From Aporrectodea caliginosa (taxonomy: Eukaryota; Annelida; Clitellata; Crassiclitellata; Lumbricidae), in contig JACEVL010000828.1 in the NCBI GenBank assembly GCA_020284085.1, positions 585,920 to 649,919 on the forward strand: a DNA stretch of 64,000 nucleotides, written 5' to 3'. Position numbers and translations under genes: made by a program. Positions 47,001 through 58,350 of the stretch are shown here, one piece after another (position 1 is the stretch's first letter; each line of letters begins with the position of its first letter). Under the pieces are notes generated by a model. The model had not been told where the DNA came from. It made no database searches and saw nothing but the letters and a program-made list of their open reading frames with translations.

Positions 47001-50000
47001 TTGATCATCCAACAAAAACATGAACAACAGCAAAAAACGTGGATGGAAGAGAACGAACAACTCATTAAACAAATACAAGAAAAGGGCAGATTACTAGGTA
47101 GAAAAATTAACTCCTGCGCATCTAGTAATACATAGGCTACTTTAGATTTGTCTAAGAATAGGCTATCTGAAGATTTTGGCAGTAATTTAATTGATGTAAT
47201 TGAAATTGCGTAATTTGAAAAACAATTGTAATTGGTAATTTGTAATTTGTTGCTCTGGATCAATGTAATAAGTAATTGAATTACAATTTTCATGTAATTT
47301 GTAATTTCAAATAACATCTGTAATATCAAATTACTTTGAAAAGAAAACTATCTTGATCACCATCACTATAGTATCTCTGGAATGAACGATAGCAACACTG
47401 AACTCTGAATGCTTTCACAAAATTGGAACCATTGTCAGAAATGGTAGCTACAATTTTATCATGTGTCAGACCGAACTCATAATGTATTACATAGATGAGT
47501 TGCGCTACACCATCGCACGTGTGTGATCCAACAAGACGTCGCATCGATCCAGTGACAGGTTACTCCCATGAAGGCCTTACTCTTTGTGTTTAGTAGACCA
47601 CACATCTGCACTTGTGTGCTGACAAATCTTTGTTCAGATTACTCTCATTCGATTCCCTACTTCGTCTACTGCATCACCTATTCGTCGACCTAACGTACAT
47701 CAGGCCAATACTGTGAAATTACGGGTTGGTAGCCCGCTCGACACGCCGGCGGCCCGGGTTCGATTCCGGGTCGGTCGGTTTATCAGAGATTAATTTCTCG
47801 GATCTTTACTGCGGGTGGCTCGGTCGCATTATAAACGTGGAGTACAATACAATACAATACAACACAATACAACTGGGGCGCGGTGGTATAGGGGTATGTT
47901 CGGTGCCTTGCAGCTGGAGGGTTGCGGGTTCGAATCCACCTCAAAGCCGCCGCGTAGGGACCCTGGGCAAGTCCTTCACTCGCAATTGCTCATGCGCTTC
48001 GGCGTGAAACTCCGATTCAGCGTTCGCGCAGTAGTCGGGAGCGCCTCTGAATGGGCAATCTGGTAGGGGCGCTATAACAAGTGTTCAAATACAATACAAT
48101 ACAATACAATACAATCTCAGTTGAGACCAGTTACAAGTTCTTTAAATTCCGATGCTCAACAATTGACAAAGAATGCATGCCCTTTGTCACAACATTTGTA
48201 ATTAGTGTGTCAACATTACTCTGAGGAACTGTTTGTCTCATTTTAAGAAGTGTTTTTGACACTGCTTTGGTTGATAAGGAAAAAGATCCTTTCAACACTG
48301 AATTAGTCACCTTTGATTAAACTTTTCTTGCAGTATGTCATAGATGACAGCAAGGAACTAATGACGATTCCTAGCTACGCAACTGTAAAGATAAAATTTA
48401 TAAAATTTAATTCTGCACTTTCTTCATCTGCGCTGGTACACAAACTCATTATAGTTTTGCAAGCATGATTGTAAGGTCAAACAGATGCCGATTATCGGAT
48501 AACTCTTTCGAACAGTTGCTGCTTCTTAGAGAAAATTAAATAAACAGTTTCATCCAGTGTAATACAAATGAACAGTGGAAATAAAGCATGTGTTTCCTGA
48601 CTGAATTTCTTTATCCCAACTATGCAGGTAATTTGCAAATTGATGTCATTGAAATTACGCATTTGTAATTTATAATTTTCAACAAATTTCTAAAGTAATT
48701 TGTAATAATTATGTAATTCAATTAAATTTTTACAAGTAATTCTTAATTTGTAATTCAATTACATTTTACTATGTAATTTTTCCATCCCAGTTGATAGTTG
48801 CACTTTAACCGACTTTCGCGAATAATATAATTTTTTACTCCGACAGTACGGAATACACTTGCAACAAAGCACCAAGCAATTTTATCAGCAATTTTAACAG
48901 ATTGTGGATTCCAACTGTTGAACGATTTTCTGTATCGTCAAAAACATCTTCTGACATCTTATAGCATTTTAAGGCATTATCATCTTATGACATTTTAAGA
49001 CATCGAAAGAAACATTTCTTACAGGGTCCACTCAGGGCCGTTAAAGGCTTGGTTTAAAAAACAAACAAATTTTGTTTTTTAGTTTTCTTACAAATTTCAA
49101 AATTGTAAATGCCAAAAATGTCGTCTCTTCAAATCTCTTGGCAATTGTTGAATGGTCTTTGTTAACTTCATTTTCTGAAATTCTACGATTCTACTGTTCT
49201 AGTTAATTTCATGTATATGCATCTGATTAATTTGAACGGTATTGTGCCATTTTTATTAGTTTTATGATCCGAAATAGGAAAATATAAAAAAACTTTATTT
49301 TGAAAAAAGTTTTTTTTGCACCTCTGGGTCCACTACAAGTGGAGAATTATTAGTAGGCCGTATTACAAGTTTCTGAATATGATTAACAGTAGGCTACTTC
49401 GCACCGGTATTCGATTCAAGTGTTAAGAAACAAAATGCAATTATTATGCTAACATTTCAACAGTTTGCGTTAAGTAGTAGGCCTATTATAGTTCAACGTT
49501 AAAATGCAAATATTTCCGTTATTCAAACTTTTAAATATATTCATTTCTTAGTTCTTTAAAATTGTTGCGTAATTTTCTACTATTCAGTAGAATAATAGAA
49601 ATTGAGGAACCCATTGTATCCAATCAATACCTTCATTGTCGTTTGATTAATTTCGTCTCTTATCACATTTTGATGTCGATAATCTGTTTATAGTTATATT
49701 GTATCTTATTTCCAATTTATTTGGGAGCAATAAATTGTTTGTTTGATTGATTGATTGATTGATTGATTGACTGACTGATTGAGCAGTAAACAAAGTTCGT
49801 GCCCGTATGAGCGCAGTCGTCAGTTAAGGCAAATATTCATTTACAATTTAGGCCTATTGCTCCCAAATAAATCGTACATAATTACATTCATTTACAAGGA
49901 ACGGCTTTCCATAATCTGTCGGTAAATCTAAAGTGCATCAGGTGCATTGTCCAGTGGTTAATCTTGATAATTCAATAATTCATTCATTCCAAAAATTTAT

Positions 50001-51209
50001 TTAGCGCCATTTAAATAACCTATTCAGAACCGCTCCCAGTCCGGCCACGGCCAAAGAGAAAAGACTTGAGCAATTGGTTAAAAGCAAGCAAGATATTGCA
50101 CCTGATATTTCATATTTCTTTCTTTCTCTTTCTCTGTGCGACTGTCCATTTTTATCCTGCTGCGCCTCTGTCACTCTAGCATTCTCCGACTATTTTTTTG
50201 TCTGTAGCATTCTGTTAGTATCAGTTTATCTGGATCTGAACAGCATCCGCTTATCTTCAAACGGTGGTCGTCGTTGCCACATTATTTTTTGTACTGACGT
50301 TTATTATATTGATACTTTCAATATTATGTAATAATATTAAATAGAGTATTATGGATCTGTTTTATATTTTCAGTTGAACTTCGATACAAATCGGACACTG
50401 TTTTAGTTCAGACGATCGCAGAAGAAGGAAAGAAAGGGATCCGTGGAATGACGATCTTAGACAAAGAATTGTTTGTTGTGAGTGAGGGGAGTTCAGAAGT
50501 CGAAGTTTATGATTCAATGAAATTCAGCTTAAGCTGTCGACGGAAACTGAAGGAATTAAATTGTCCAGGGGACATAGGATCCTGCCACAGAAATAATTGT
50601 CTCTACATCTTCAATTACAAAGGCACCAGTCAGTCGAAGGAAATCTTGAGGGTTGATCCAACTGGAAATTTAATAAAGAAATGGTCAACTGGAGACGATT
50701 ATGGTCAGAGTCTGTCTGTTACAGATGAATCAAACGTAATTTTAACTGTTTATATTAAAAATAAACTGAATGAATATTCGCCAGATGGACAGTTGATCCG
50801 TGAAATAAATCTATCATCGGAAGAAGGTATTCGTCATCCATGGCATGCCATAAAACTGACCAATGGTCATTTCATAGTTAGTCATGGCAATGGATATGGT
50901 GAGCTGCATAGAATGTGTACAGTAAGTGCAGATGGTAAACTTAAGAAGTCATTCAGTGGAAGCCCTGGATCAGCCATCACACAAATGCATGTTCCCTACT
51001 ATTTATTCGTTGATGGAAATGGATTCGTGATGGTCGTTGATCGATGGAACGGTCGAGTTTTGTTATTGGATTCAGATTTGGAATTTAAGCGAGAAATTCT
51101 CTCAAAAGAGAAACATGGTTTACGACGTCCAGCGAGGATTCTTCTGGATGAGACAAATGGTCGACTGTTTGTGTCCGATGGAGGAATTTTGATTTTTGAA
51201 TTTAGATAA
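39897..51209 (+). CDS. Gene C: TRIM-NHL protein (RING, B-boxes, coiled coil, NHL; 4 exons)
   Basis: Likely E3 ubiquitin ligase of the TRIM-NHL class. Exons 39897-41031, 43916-44527, 46984-47097, 50374-51209; all introns phase 1; one open frame of 898 residues. Exon 1: C3HC4 RING (C23-C26-C38-H40-C43-C46-C64-C67), B-box 1 (from about C102), B-box 2 (CEHH..CAGC..CAIC..H), first coiled coil. Exons 2-3: long coiled coil. Exon 4: NHL propeller. The RING transfers ubiquitin, the coiled coil dimerises, and the propeller binds RNA or protein targets (family knowledge). Much longer coiled coil than classic TRIM2/3/71 and no filamin domain visible. Its coiled-coil/NHL half is paralogous to gene B. Confidence 0.88.
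41072..43048. mobile_element. Non-autonomous hAT element in gene C intron 1
   Basis: Ends CAGAGGCGGATTAAGGC and GTTAATCCGGCTCTG, flanked by a perfect 8-bp duplication GTCATAAT (41064-41071, 43049-43056). Both ends carry GGGGCCCCCAC words. 1977 bp, no transposase ORF; includes microsatellites (41290-41430, 41820-41860) and a SINE tail near 42380-42485. Confidence 0.88.
42375..42485 (+). repeat. SINE fragment with (CATTA)n tail
   Basis: Shares the SINE core (TTTTTCAGC..., GAGCGCTTCTGAGC, GACGCTTTATAAATG) with fragments in gene B's first intron, and ends in TTACATTACATTACATTACG. Confidence 0.5.
43916..44527 (+). CDS. Gene C exon 2: long coiled coil
   Basis: Acceptor TTTTATTCAG, donor AACAG|GTATGC, phase 1 both ends, 612 nt. 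Nearly all heptads (Leu/Lys/Glu/Asn). It contains an internal duplication with a period of about 53 residues: LQTKNDKLKQELDVEKT and LQVSNEKLKKELDAEKT. Likely drives self-association, or association with the related coil of gene B. Confidence 0.85.
44674..45648. mobile_element. TTAA-target element (copy 2) in gene C intron 2
   Basis: Ends CCCTCAGGCTACCAAGG / CCTTGGTAGCCCGAGGG flanked by TTAA (44670-44673, 45649-45652). Interior repeats with ATTACGCGTATT match copy 1 at 10568-11707. Non-autonomous; piggyBac- or Kolobok-like by target. Confidence 0.8.
46068..46122. repeat. Perfect 27-bp hairpin with one-base loop
   Basis: GAGTGACCGTTTTCAGCATA... and its exact inverse meet at one T (46095). It lies in gene C intron 2. 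No element ends or target duplication are visible around it. Confidence 0.9.
46441..46565. repeat. hAT-like 3' terminus fragment
   Basis: A C-rich strand ends in CCTGGATCCGTCCCTG, resembling hAT right ends of the type (reverse) CAGGGACGGATCCAGG. No matching left end found. Confidence 0.4.
46984..47097 (+). CDS. Gene C exon 3: short coiled coil
   Basis: Acceptor GCTGTGACAG, donor CTAG|GTAGAA, phase 1 both ends, 114 nt, encoding IQQKHEQQQKTWMEENEQLI and flanks. Gln/Glu/Lys-rich helix. It does not appear as an ORF of its own; found by phase and composition. Confidence 0.75.
47720..47866 (+). repeat. tRNA-derived SINE 1 with (CAATA)n tail
   Basis: GGTTGGTAGCCCGCTCGACA (A-box region) and GGGTTCGATTCCGGG (B-box) are tRNA-like; then an unrelated body and a (ACAAT)n tail. 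Immediately followed by a second SINE. Confidence 0.7.
47872..48114 (+). repeat. tRNA-derived SINE 2 with (CAATA)n tail
   Basis: GGGGCGCGGTGGTATAGGGGTA then GGGTTCGAATCC are A- and B-box-like. The body ends GGGAGCGCCTCTGA...GGGGCGCTATAACAAG and a (ATACA)n tail. An inverted copy is at 62810-63015. Confidence 0.75.
49033..49326. mobile_element. Small hAT-like insertion
   Basis: Flanked by a perfect 8-bp duplication GGTCCACT (49025-49032, 49327-49334) and starting CAGGG, ending CTCTG. The inverted ends are weak beyond five bases, so the call rests mainly on the duplication. Confidence 0.55.
49660..49795 (+). repeat. LINE-like 3' tail with (ATTG)n
   Basis: A TTTGGGAGCAATAAATTG stretch followed by ten or so GATT units, as at the other (ATTG)n tail near 1740. 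Confidence 0.45.
49985..50065 (-). repeat. SINE fragment, reverse orientation
   Basis: On the minus strand it reads GGCCGTGGCCGGACTGGGAG then AGGTTATTTAAATGGCGCTAAATAAAT, matching the SINE tail fragments in gene B's first intron (17575-17640). Confidence 0.45.
50374..51209 (+). CDS. Gene C exon 4: NHL propeller (C-terminal)
   Basis: Acceptor TTTATATTTTCAG, phase 1, 277 residues to TAA. Blade-like repeats: PGDIGSC, HPWHAIKLTNGHFIVSHG, VPYYLFVDGNGFVMVVDR, ARILLDETNGRLFVSDGG. It aligns end to end with the gene B NHL exon. No other domain follows. Confidence 0.88.
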
Positions 51210-51225
51210 TTAAGTGCTTATGGCA

Positions 51226-51231
51226 ATAAAT
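51226..51231 (+). terminator. Polyadenylation signal for gene C
   Basis: AATAAA 17 bases after the NHL stop codon. Confidence 0.5.
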
Positions 51232-54200
51232 TAATTGAACAATATCTTCAAATTTTAAAGTAAGGTAAATACTAAATATGCATTAATGTTTATGTTTTTC
51301 AATTTCTTATTAATATAATTATGAGTAAAGTATTCATTATCTTGTATTTTATATGACGCTCATACCCTTTCTTTTCTTACGACCTGAGCCATTAAAATTC
51401 TTGTGAAGATGTATAGCAAGACTTTCATTTGCCCGGTTACTGAACTTTAGATTACTATTTCGATCCAAGCTAATTTTTCTCGTTTCCAACATGTCTAGAT
51501 AAAAAAAACTGACGTAAAGAATCATTTGGTTTTATATAAACTCAATGACTTTATTGTGGCAATGCCTTGATCATTATAACGGTGGCTATGTAAGTTCTTA
51601 TACAAGACGCTCATAGGCATCGTTGCTCCTTAAAGACGCTGTGGCATAACAAAGATGACTAGCCCTCCTCTTGTATCACGGATTGGGACTGGCACTACTC
51701 ATTCTGCAGTGGCGGAGTTTAAGTTAATATGTGATGTCCGGAAATATATTTTAAAGAAATAGAGTACGAACAAGCGCTATAACTGAAATTTTGGATCAAT
51801 TAATAGCTGGAGACTGGAGTTGTGGATCATTGGTAAGTTTTTAAAATGATTCTCTGTTTATTGTAGTAATGTAAAATTTTGCAAAGCGCCTCTAGCAGAA
51901 AAACAACCCGGATTCTCAGGCGATTATGTAATATGTTTGACGAACGGCCTATGATATCGCATCGTGCTATCTTGAAAGCACTTTATGAAACTTGTAGGCC
52001 TATTTACGAAATAACTAATTATTATGCTGACACCTGTTCAAAATTACCCAGCGGGATCCTTTGAGTTCTCCCTTTGACATCTGTTAATGTAATCCTGATC
52101 GTCTCTGCAAGCTGATTTTTGTATATTCGTTTTAATTGAAAAACCTTGTTGACACACCGCAACAAGTTACACAGCGCACATAATAGCAAATAAAGAGAAC
52201 AATAAAAATAATAATAGATAAAGAGTAAAAAAAAGGGATCACTAGTCAGTGATGGTTAAACTGCCGAAGGTCCCGGTAACAAGTAAGGGATCGTCCGCTG
52301 GTAAGATGCCCGTGGAATAAAAGTAATAGTTGATAGTGGTCAATAAACAGATCAATGTACGAATGTATGTATGCATGTAGCCTACGTATGTAATAGTGTA
52401 ATACTATGTTTGTTTTCATGTAGGCCTAAATATACATAGGCCCCTGTGTATCATTATTGCGCTACAACAATCAATACGAACGTGGCTTCCATGATTTGTT
52501 AAACATTTAACGTGTGCAATGAGTCCCTGATATAATTCATAGGAATGCAGATGCTGAATCGATTATGGATAAAAAAAGATATCCTACCAAACTGGATCAA
52601 GTAGATTGCTGATGGTATGTGCCTCCGATTAATAGGCCAATTCCACATAGATCTTTAATTTTCCTTAACAGTGCTTTAAGGACGAATAATTAATTCACAT
52701 GGAGCCATAGTTGTAAAAAACGTTTTTTTTTTTTTTATTTTTGTCCAAAACGTCGTTTTTTTCGTTTTTTATTTTCCGTCACGTTTTTTCCGTTTTTTTA
52801 TATTTTTTATGTAACTTTATTTATTATTTACTGTCTGTCATTATTTTTTAAATTTTATTTTTGTCTGATATCCCTCCCTTCAAGGATTCATTTAGTTTAA
52901 GTCACTATTTAGTGTCATCAGTTGAGAAATAAACAGCACAGTACAGGACATAAAATTTTTAAAAGTTATTTGAATTTACAAGTTATCCAAAATGCGAAAT
53001 GTTGTCTTTGTACACAGTACTGTCTGATTAACTGATAAACTGACTGATATTACTCCATATTAAGTTCTTATATCAGTCAGAATTGTAATTTGTAAGTACA
53101 ATTTCTAATTAAGTATACTCTATACTTACAAAGTCTAGTTTTTTTATTGTTTATGTCAGCATGGACCTATGTGGACTTATGTATACAATTTAAATTTGAA
53201 AAGATTTCAATATTTTTTAATTTCTCAATTTCTTAAACCAAACATATGAAAAAGAAAATAATTGTTGAAGATTAATGTTACTTGGTATTTACTAATAAAG
53301 GTATGTTATTTGCTAATTAAAATTAAATTGTGTAAACAAGATTTCTAATTTTAAAATGCAGTAAAAGATGTAGCAAATTCAAATTATTTTCTTTATCGTT
53401 TTTTTCCGTTTTTCCCGTTTTTTTTATTTTTGGAATAAAACGACGTTTTTTTCCGTTTTTTATTTTGATTTGATCGTTTTTAACAACTATGCATGAAACC
53501 GAAGTGTGTGGCGCTGATAACTAAAGGACTAGACACGACTGATAAGTCAATCTTGGCGTACGAACTCTTAATAATAAAACAGTATAAATGACAAACACAA
53601 AAGCAACATGTTAACGCCCGCACTTCATAGAAACAGCCCAGGAACCCCGCTGATTGGGCCCCCATGGCCAGCCTACTTTTTGTCAATAGTCGCAGCACGA
53701 GGATGAGCAATGTTTCGTCGTAAAGAACAGTGGAGACCTAAGGTTATGCTAGGCCAAAAGACGAGTAATGAGATCGGAAAAGTAATGAGTTTATATTTGA
53801 CTGGTTTATATGTTGTAGCTGTTCTTGATTGTTATACCCAGCCATAGAATGTGCATTTATATACGGATTTAAGCTTTATTCCGAGGTTCAGTTTGGAGTG
53901 AGTTTCAGAATACATGTACCTGTGGATTCAATGCAGACACGATATCCATAAATCCACGCAAATTCTCGAGAACATCCCTAGGATGCAAAAATTAAACCAG
54001 TTAATATTTCCTATTTTGATGGCATAAAGTTAGGCCTAAGTTTTCAGTGACTATAGTTACGTATTGTATGAGATAATAACAAACATAATCCCTTGTAGGC
54101 CTAAACAATAAAATCGACTTCATACGTTCGAAGACGAAAAGACCTGCTGGCAGCATGCTCCTGGATATGTGTAGATTCAGCCAATCGAATGTGCAACTGA

Positions 54201-54931
54201 AGCAAAACCAGCATGGCACAGTAATAGTAGTAGACCCCATAAAGAAGAATCGATTACGATAATATAGTCGGATGAGCAACTTGTCACTGTCAGACAGTAA
54301 CCTCACAAAAAGCTATTATTAGCTTTGCTTCAAGGAAACATCAAAATTGATAGGACCCAGATAAACCGGTAACAAGAAATAAAACTGCATAATACGGGCA
54401 CTACAATAAATGCACGATTATCACTAAGGTACGTTTTAAAAGAACCTTATCCTAAGGTTTCTGCTGGCGCGTAAACACTTCGTCTAGATCGTAATGGTCT
54501 AGTAATGGATCAGTATGCCCTAGACCTATTCCTGGCGATGAACTTAGGCTTGCCTAAAATATGGTGGTCTTCAGTTAATTGTAGGGTAGAAAGTTTGCCT
54601 GGCAGGCTTTAATGATTCCTTAACAATCAATTAATAATATCGGTAGTGTTTAGAAATTCAGCAGAAACACAAACACTGAAGAGTGTTAAAAATTGTAACA
54701 AATTTTATGAAAAGTTAATTTTTGTTATCAAAATCATACAACTGAGAAAGGATCTAATTTTGGGAGAAGCTTTTCCAAGCCATAATAATTAACACATTAA
54801 AACATTGAGACAGGATCCTTTCAATTTGAAAGTATTCCAACAATGCTCAGACTATGATGTCCTTTTGATTCAAAACACGAATAACCCAGTCTCTTTGTTG
54901 TGCATGTGTAAGCGATATCTTGCGTTTGGCA
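51232..54931. other. Region 3' of gene C
   Basis: No gene recognised. At 52715-53470 T-rich words CGTTTTTT and AAACGTCGTTTTT recur at both ends of a segment of about 750 bp, perhaps an old element. 54000-54310 is paralogous to the gene B 3' flank (32760-33150). Confidence 0.4.
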
Positions 54932-54941
54932 CCTGCCAAGG

Positions 54942-56085
54942 GGTCTAGGAGATTTCCCCTCGGACATTTCCCGGACATTTCCCCTGGATTTTCTTACCCG
55001 GGCGTTTCAGTAGGATAACACCCCCGGATATTCCCCTCCAACAACAGATTTATAAATTGTTCCATGTTTGTACGTTCTTCTTCCGAACAAAACGCAAGTA
55101 ACTTATCGACGCCTTTTTGATGAAATTAAAGTGCTGCAGCCTCAAGTGAATCATCGAACGATCCCAATGAATTTTGAAAAGGCTTCCATTGATGCTGCAA
55201 CCGATAGCTTTCCCAACGTTGAAATACACGGATGCTTCTTCCATCTGGCTCAGAATATCTTCAGAATAGTTCAAGCCGTTGGACTGCAAGAGAAATGCCA
55301 AAATGAAGAAGACTTCTCTTTGGCAATTCGAATGATTCCCGCTTTAGCATTCGTTCCAATGGACAAGGTTGTCGAAGCATTCGAATCACTTCAGGACTCA
55401 CTCCCTGAAGAAATCTCTGCAGTCGTCGATTACTTTGAAGATAACTACCTCGGTCGACTTCGGCGTAATCATCGAGCAATTCCAGTGTTCGATAAAAACA
55501 TTTGGAATGTGCACTCACGTGTGGCCAACGACTTGCCACGTACAAACAACGCTGTTGATGGTTGGAACCGAAAGATGCAGTCAGCTACGTCTTGTCATCA
55601 CCCAAATATCTGGAGATCCCTTGGCATCCTTAAGCGCAAACAGAGTCTTAACAACATCAACTTGAACCAGCTCTTTGGCGGACATATGCCACAACAACCA
55701 AAGATAAATTACAAAGATTCTTCAACAAGAATCTCAAATATCGTTGAAGACTTCGATAACCGTGAAATCAAAGACTACTTGAAAGCAATTGCTTTCAACA
55801 TTAGCTTGTGAACACTGTGTGTAGCAAATAAAGCGAGCTTAAACTTAGAACTAAAAACCTTTGCTATAAATATAAAATTGCTTTTAACACACACACAAGT
55901 AGTAATGTTTTGTTACTTTGTTTTACCTTATATCAATTACAATCGTTTTTCACATAAAATTGCTTTTAATGTAGGGGGAAATATCCGGGGGTGTTATCCT
56001 ACTGAAACGCCCTGGGGAAAATCCAGGGGAGAGATGGCGGGGGAAATGTCCGGGGGAAAATGTCCAGGAGGAATTGTCCGGATAC
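54942..56085 (+). mobile_element. MULE 2: truncated Foldback-like MULE
   Basis: Flanked by a perfect 10-bp duplication CCTGCCAAGG (54932-54941, 56086-56095). Both ends are CCCCGGACATTTCC-type tandem repeats in inverted orientation; longer inverted blocks include GGATAACACCCCCGGATATT. Same architecture as MULE 1, but the repeats differ in sequence. Carries only the C-terminal part of a transposase. Confidence 0.82.
55068..55811 (+). pseudogene. MULE transposase fragment
   Basis: About 247 codons aligned with residues 223-472 of the MULE 1 transposase (LLPNKTQVTYRRLFDEI against LLPNKTRATYDRLITEL; CFFHLAQ against CYFHLNQ). The FLYWCH finger and the first catalytic Asp are absent, and the position of the second reads MNFEKA, Asn instead of Asp. 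Not able to catalyse transposition. Confidence 0.8.
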
Positions 56086-56494
56086 CCTGCCAAGGTGTGA
56101 GTAATACGTGATCATGCGGCAGTGCATAATTATGTAATAGGGTGGGGCAAAAAGTAACGAAAATTCGAATTCAGTTTCCGGACAAACCTAAATCAGGGGT
56201 CTATGTTAGATGCAATATTGTACCAAAAATGGATTTCTCATATATATCACCGTTTTCTAGCAACTTTGTCTGAAACACAAGCCCAAAACGCAATATGTTG
56301 TAAAATGAGACCTGGTGTGACATCAGCCGGTTTAATGGTTATGACTTTTAAATTTAGAACCCAAAGTTAGAGCTACAAGCAACAATGAGTCATAAAAAAT
56401 GAAAAAACATCCGACACAGTGCTGCAGTGTGTTTTAACTTAGTTAAGAAAATCAGCTTTAGTTTCTACAGTTGGAAAGTCCAATCTTGATTTCT

Positions 56495-57075
56495 TCATTT
56501 GCATGACATCACCTTGGCGTGAGTCATGTCCGTAACTCGGCCACAGACTGCAGAAATGTCTTTGATATTTCTCTCCACATCTTGCGAATGACACGGATAG
56601 TGAGGTAGAGCTACTAGTTCATTGCTGCCAACAGCTTTCGACGTGATGTCTTGAAGGTGTGGAGGTGCGTCGAAGTCGCATTTTTCCCAGTCAGCCATAT
56701 TTATGTACGAATCAGCTGTACATTTATCTGTAATAGTTTTCTTGTCAAAGCAACGAATTGTATCACTGGAATCAGTATTTCTAGCCATTAGATTTTTCTC
56801 ACATGAAAATTTCCCTATTATATTCATCTTCATCGCCAACGGCTGCCAACAAGATATTCTCAGGATGGCAAAGTAGCTGTTGTTCTGAAGTAGGCTTACT
56901 GGAGTGATGACAGCTTGATCAATTTTGTCAAGTTTCTGGTACAATTATAGCATGAAGAAGAAGTTCTTTGCTCCATCCTGGCACGACCGATGAGGTTTGA
57001 TATTAAACCATGATGGTGCATAGAAATTCAGTATGAATTTTACAAAGCGTTGCAGATTATAGGAAGGACATTCCT
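56495..57075 (-). pseudogene. Transposase-like protein C-terminus, degenerate
   Basis: Minus-strand reading gives FVKFILNFYAPSWFNIKPH, an internal stop (near 56945), then NNSYFAILRISCWQP and the C-terminal LPHYPCHSQDVERNIKDIS and VCGRVTDMTHAKV. This matches a pattern I know from abundant uncharacterised arthropod and cnidarian element proteins (APxWFxIK..., PCHTQxVERxVK...VCG). The part beyond 57300 lies on the far side of the LINE. Confidence 0.6.
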
Positions 57076-57309
57076 GGCAAGCATACAGCCTAAGCAATCA
57101 GTTGGCTTTAGTTAGCCATCTGGCATGACTGAGTGCACCTGGTTGAGCGGTCTGCAAGTAGGAGATGTGATTTTCACTAGCATTGTAGCCACATTGAATC
57201 AGCAGACATATTTTAAGCAAGCAGGCCTACAACTGATCTGTACTTAGGTCATTCATAATCGTATCTTCAAGTTCAGCAACACGACCTGAAACAGGAGAAA
57301 ATTCAATGA

Positions 57310-57924
57310 TTGGTTTCTGTTGTGAGTCAAATTCCAACAACTCAAAGCACTACATCCGACCAGCTGAAACTGGAATTACACTCCGAAAGACTTACAGCAA
57401 TAGACTTGTCCATAGTCAAAAATTCTGATGACAACAATCGTCTCTGCAAAGCCGTTAACGAAATGGATCAACTGACTCGCTCGCTCAATTTACGCATTAC
57501 GGGCCTCACTGTGAGCCCTCTTACAGCTGAAAAAGAAATTTTTTCATTCTTCAGAGACAGGCTCAACTATATGGATATAGTCCCAGAGGATATCACCAAT
57601 GTGATGATTCTGGGCAAGAATACTACCTCATCAGTCTCCCAATCATCTGGCTTCTCGACTACATCAGTTATTGTCTCATTCTGCAGAAGAACGGTCCGTG
57701 ACGCCATCCTACGATGTCGACGTATTCTCAAGGGGTCCAAGGTGGGCATCTCCGAGGACCTCACTCCAATTAACGCACATTTCATCTCATCTCACCGCAA
57801 AGACCCGAGAATTTTCAGAATCTGGTCATGGAATGGGAAAATTTATGCAACAACTGCCAAAGATGGGCCTAAGAAACTGCTGATTCCGACTATCCCACTT
57901 GCTGACCAACTGGGAGTGACCTAA
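57310..57924 (+). CDS. LINE ORF1 protein (RNA-binding type)
   Basis: About 204 codons open from the boundary; the first ATG in frame is near 57463 (MDQLTRSLNLRITGL). Residues from there on follow the L1-ORF1p/RRM-like scheme of LINE ORF1 proteins: NLRITGL, a mid segment VIVSFCRRTVRDAILRCRR, and GISEDLTPIN. Binds LINE RNA and acts as chaperone in related elements. The N-terminus appears lost. Confidence 0.65.
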   Translation: MVSVVSQIPTTQSTTSDQLKLELHSERLTAIDLSIVKNSDDNNRLCKAVNEMDQLTRSLNLRITGLTVSPLTAEKEIFSFFRDRLNYMDIVPEDITNVMILGKNTTSSVSQSSGFSTTSVIVSFCRRTVRDAILRCRRILKGSKVGISEDLTPINAHFISSHRKDPRIFRIWSWNGKIYATTAKDGPKKLLIPTIPLADQLGVT

Positions 57925-57984
57925 CTAACCTCTCTATGTCTCCCTCTGATCGCATTGTGACTGCTTCTCTTTACCTATGGATGG

Positions 57985-58350
57985 AGACCTGGATCTATGA
58001 ACCCACTAACGACCCGATGCCCACTGAAAATATACAGTAACACTGATGTTTTCCGTGGCGCAGTCAACGTTACACTGGATCTACATGGATATTTTCCGTG
58101 CCTCGGTCTACGTTTCACTGGATCTACGTTTTCACTGGATCTACATGGATACTTTCCGTATACAGTCAACGTTTCACTGGATCTACACTGATATTTTCTG
58201 TGTCGCAGTCAACGTTTCACTGGATCTACATGGATGATTTCAATGTCGCAGTCAACGTTTCTCTGGATCTGCTTGGATATTTTCCGTGTCACAGTCAACG
58301 ATCCACTGGATCTGCATAAATAGTTTCCGTGTCACAGTCATCGTTTTTCT
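57985..58350. repeat. Minisatellite between LINE ORF1 and ORF2
   Basis: About eight units of roughly 43 bp with the core CAGTCAACGTTTCACTGGAT followed by CTACATGGATATTTTCCGTG. It contains no credible ORF. Confidence 0.85.

Noticed and set aside
47720..47780. Possible tRNA gene
   Set aside because: It has A- and B-box-like parts, but no complete cloverleaf, and continues into a SINE body with a repeat tail.
50074..50331. Hydrophobic ORF upstream of the gene C NHL exon as a membrane exon
   Set aside because: It has no acceptor/donor in the right phase and overlaps a SINE fragment; exons 46984-47097 and 50374-51209 join cleanly without it.
57975..58319. ORFs with repeated SLDLHGYFP units
   Set aside because: They translate the spacer minisatellite of the LINE and lack any domain.
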